Origin: Hyphomicrobiales bacterium
GTDB taxonomy: Bacteria; Pseudomonadota; Alphaproteobacteria; Rhizobiales; Rhizobiaceae
DNA: 64,000 bases
Assembly: GCA_017305835.1 (NCBI GenBank)
Contig: JAFKJY010000049.1
Location: 1 to 64,000 of the forward strand
Direction: 5' to 3'
The position numbers and the translations under genes are program-made. The first letter of the stretch is position 1. Each line of letters begins with the position of its first letter. The notes under the pieces were generated by a model. That model was not told the DNA's origin and made no database searches. It was given only the letters and a program-made list of their open reading frames with translations. Positions 63,663 through 64,000 of this stretch are shown here, piece after piece.

Positions 63663-64000
63663 TGGCCGGCAACCCTTGGATCCGCCCACATGCCGTAGCC
63701 GCGACGACCGATGTCCTCGGCCTCCTTCAGGTCGGCTCTTGTGGGTGTCCCGTCCGCCCGCTTTGCGATGCGGTGAGTGCCGAGCGAGACCAGCTGCTCC
63801 TCGAACATGTCGATCGAGTCGAGGCTGCCCGGGTAGTTGTAGTAGCCGTAGCAGGTTGCGTCCTGCGCCTGCGCGCCGGTCTCGCTGACAAAGGCGCGGC
63901 AGTAGATCACACGGGGCGACTGGAGCAGCGTTACCAGACCCTGGCGAGCGTAGTCGTCACAGGACCCGGCAAATCCTTCCTTGCGATTGACCATGTCGCC
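63659..64000 (-). CDS. thermonuclease-like protein, partial (runs off the edge)
   Basis: At least 113 residues; the frame is open to the window end. A Met at 63994 is not preceded by a Shine-Dalgarno, so the start is probably outside. CDDYARQGLVTLLQSPRVIYCRAFVSE and the C-terminal LKEAEDIGRRGYGMWADP resemble the other two thermonuclease-like proteins of the operon. ATGA overlap with the following gene. Confidence 0.6.
   Translation of the reverse strand, partial: GDMVNRKEGFAGSCDDYARQGLVTLLQSPRVIYCRAFVSETGAQAQDATCYGYYNYPGSLDSIDMFEEQLVSLGTHRIAKRADGTPTRADLKEAEDIGRRGYGMWADPRVAGQ

Noticed and set aside
1..64000. CRISPR arrays, tRNA and rRNA genes
   Set aside because: No regularly spaced direct repeats and no recognisable tRNA cloverleaf or rRNA sequence were seen by eye on either strand.

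Overview
The window looks like part of a large alphaproteobacterial (most likely Rhizobiales) repABC plasmid. The evidence is a complete repABC cassette (53.6-57.5 kb), a decayed LuxI/TraI-type homoserine-lactone synthase gene divergent from repA as on Ti/sym-type plasmids, an RcgR/RcgA-like pair next to it, GC-rich coding sequence, and a DUF1403-ScpB-tyrosine recombinase maintenance block. No rRNA, tRNA or CRISPR array was seen. Layout: (A) 0-18 kb, stress and metal genes: CBS-BON protein, cardiolipin synthase, a frameshifted YVTN beta-propeller, DUF302 protein, a 38-residue membrane microprotein, a Met/His-rich EF-hand protein, a two-component system with a Met-rich sensor loop, a nickel-resistance cluster (RcnR/NreA-like repressor, NreB-like MFS, YqaA/DedA-like, RcnA/NicO-like) with a candidate operator, a flavin-fold protein, a P2-type cation ATPase, an IS66 remnant, a glutaredoxin-MauE fusion and a DUF305 protein. 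(B) 18.3-33.8 kb, a co-directional block: AbiEi/AbiEii toxin-antitoxin, a sigma-region-4 protein, a small unknown protein, an IrrE-UvrD-nuclease-like fusion, a triple ubiquitin-like protein, a DUF6791-E1 enzyme, a DUF6527 protein, a decayed small ORF, and AddB-like and AddA-like proteins. Most junctions overlap by 4 nt. (C) 33.9-39.7 kb, minus strand: a Shango-like trio (Lhr-like helicase, DUF2791 ATPase, TerB protein). (D) 40.0-44.8 kb, plus strand: a YhaO/SbcD-like nuclease and YhaN/SbcC-like ATPase. (E) 44.9-47.9 kb, minus strand: HerA plus a DUF4297-type nuclease. (F) 47.9-48.7 kb: a graveyard of transposase and hypothetical-gene fragments. (G) 48.7-57.5 kb: plasmid maintenance (ScpB, DUF1403, tyrosine recombinase beside a perfect 13-bp inverted repeat, RelE/HTH toxin-antitoxin, serine recombinase, repC, repB, repA) with candidate ctRNA and two parS-like sites. 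(H) 57.6-64 kb: traI pseudogene, rcgR/rcgA-like genes, and an operon of small secreted thermonuclease-like proteins running off the right edge. The most interesting part is the 15-kb block B. It couples an abortive-infection pair and a sigma-like regulator to a protease-helicase fusion, a ubiquitin-like conjugation cassette and an AddAB-like helicase-nuclease. Shango, HerA-DUF4297 and the SbcCD-like pair directly downstream make 18-48 kb a plasmid-borne defence island. All functional statements come from reading motifs and from memory of families; no database search was run.
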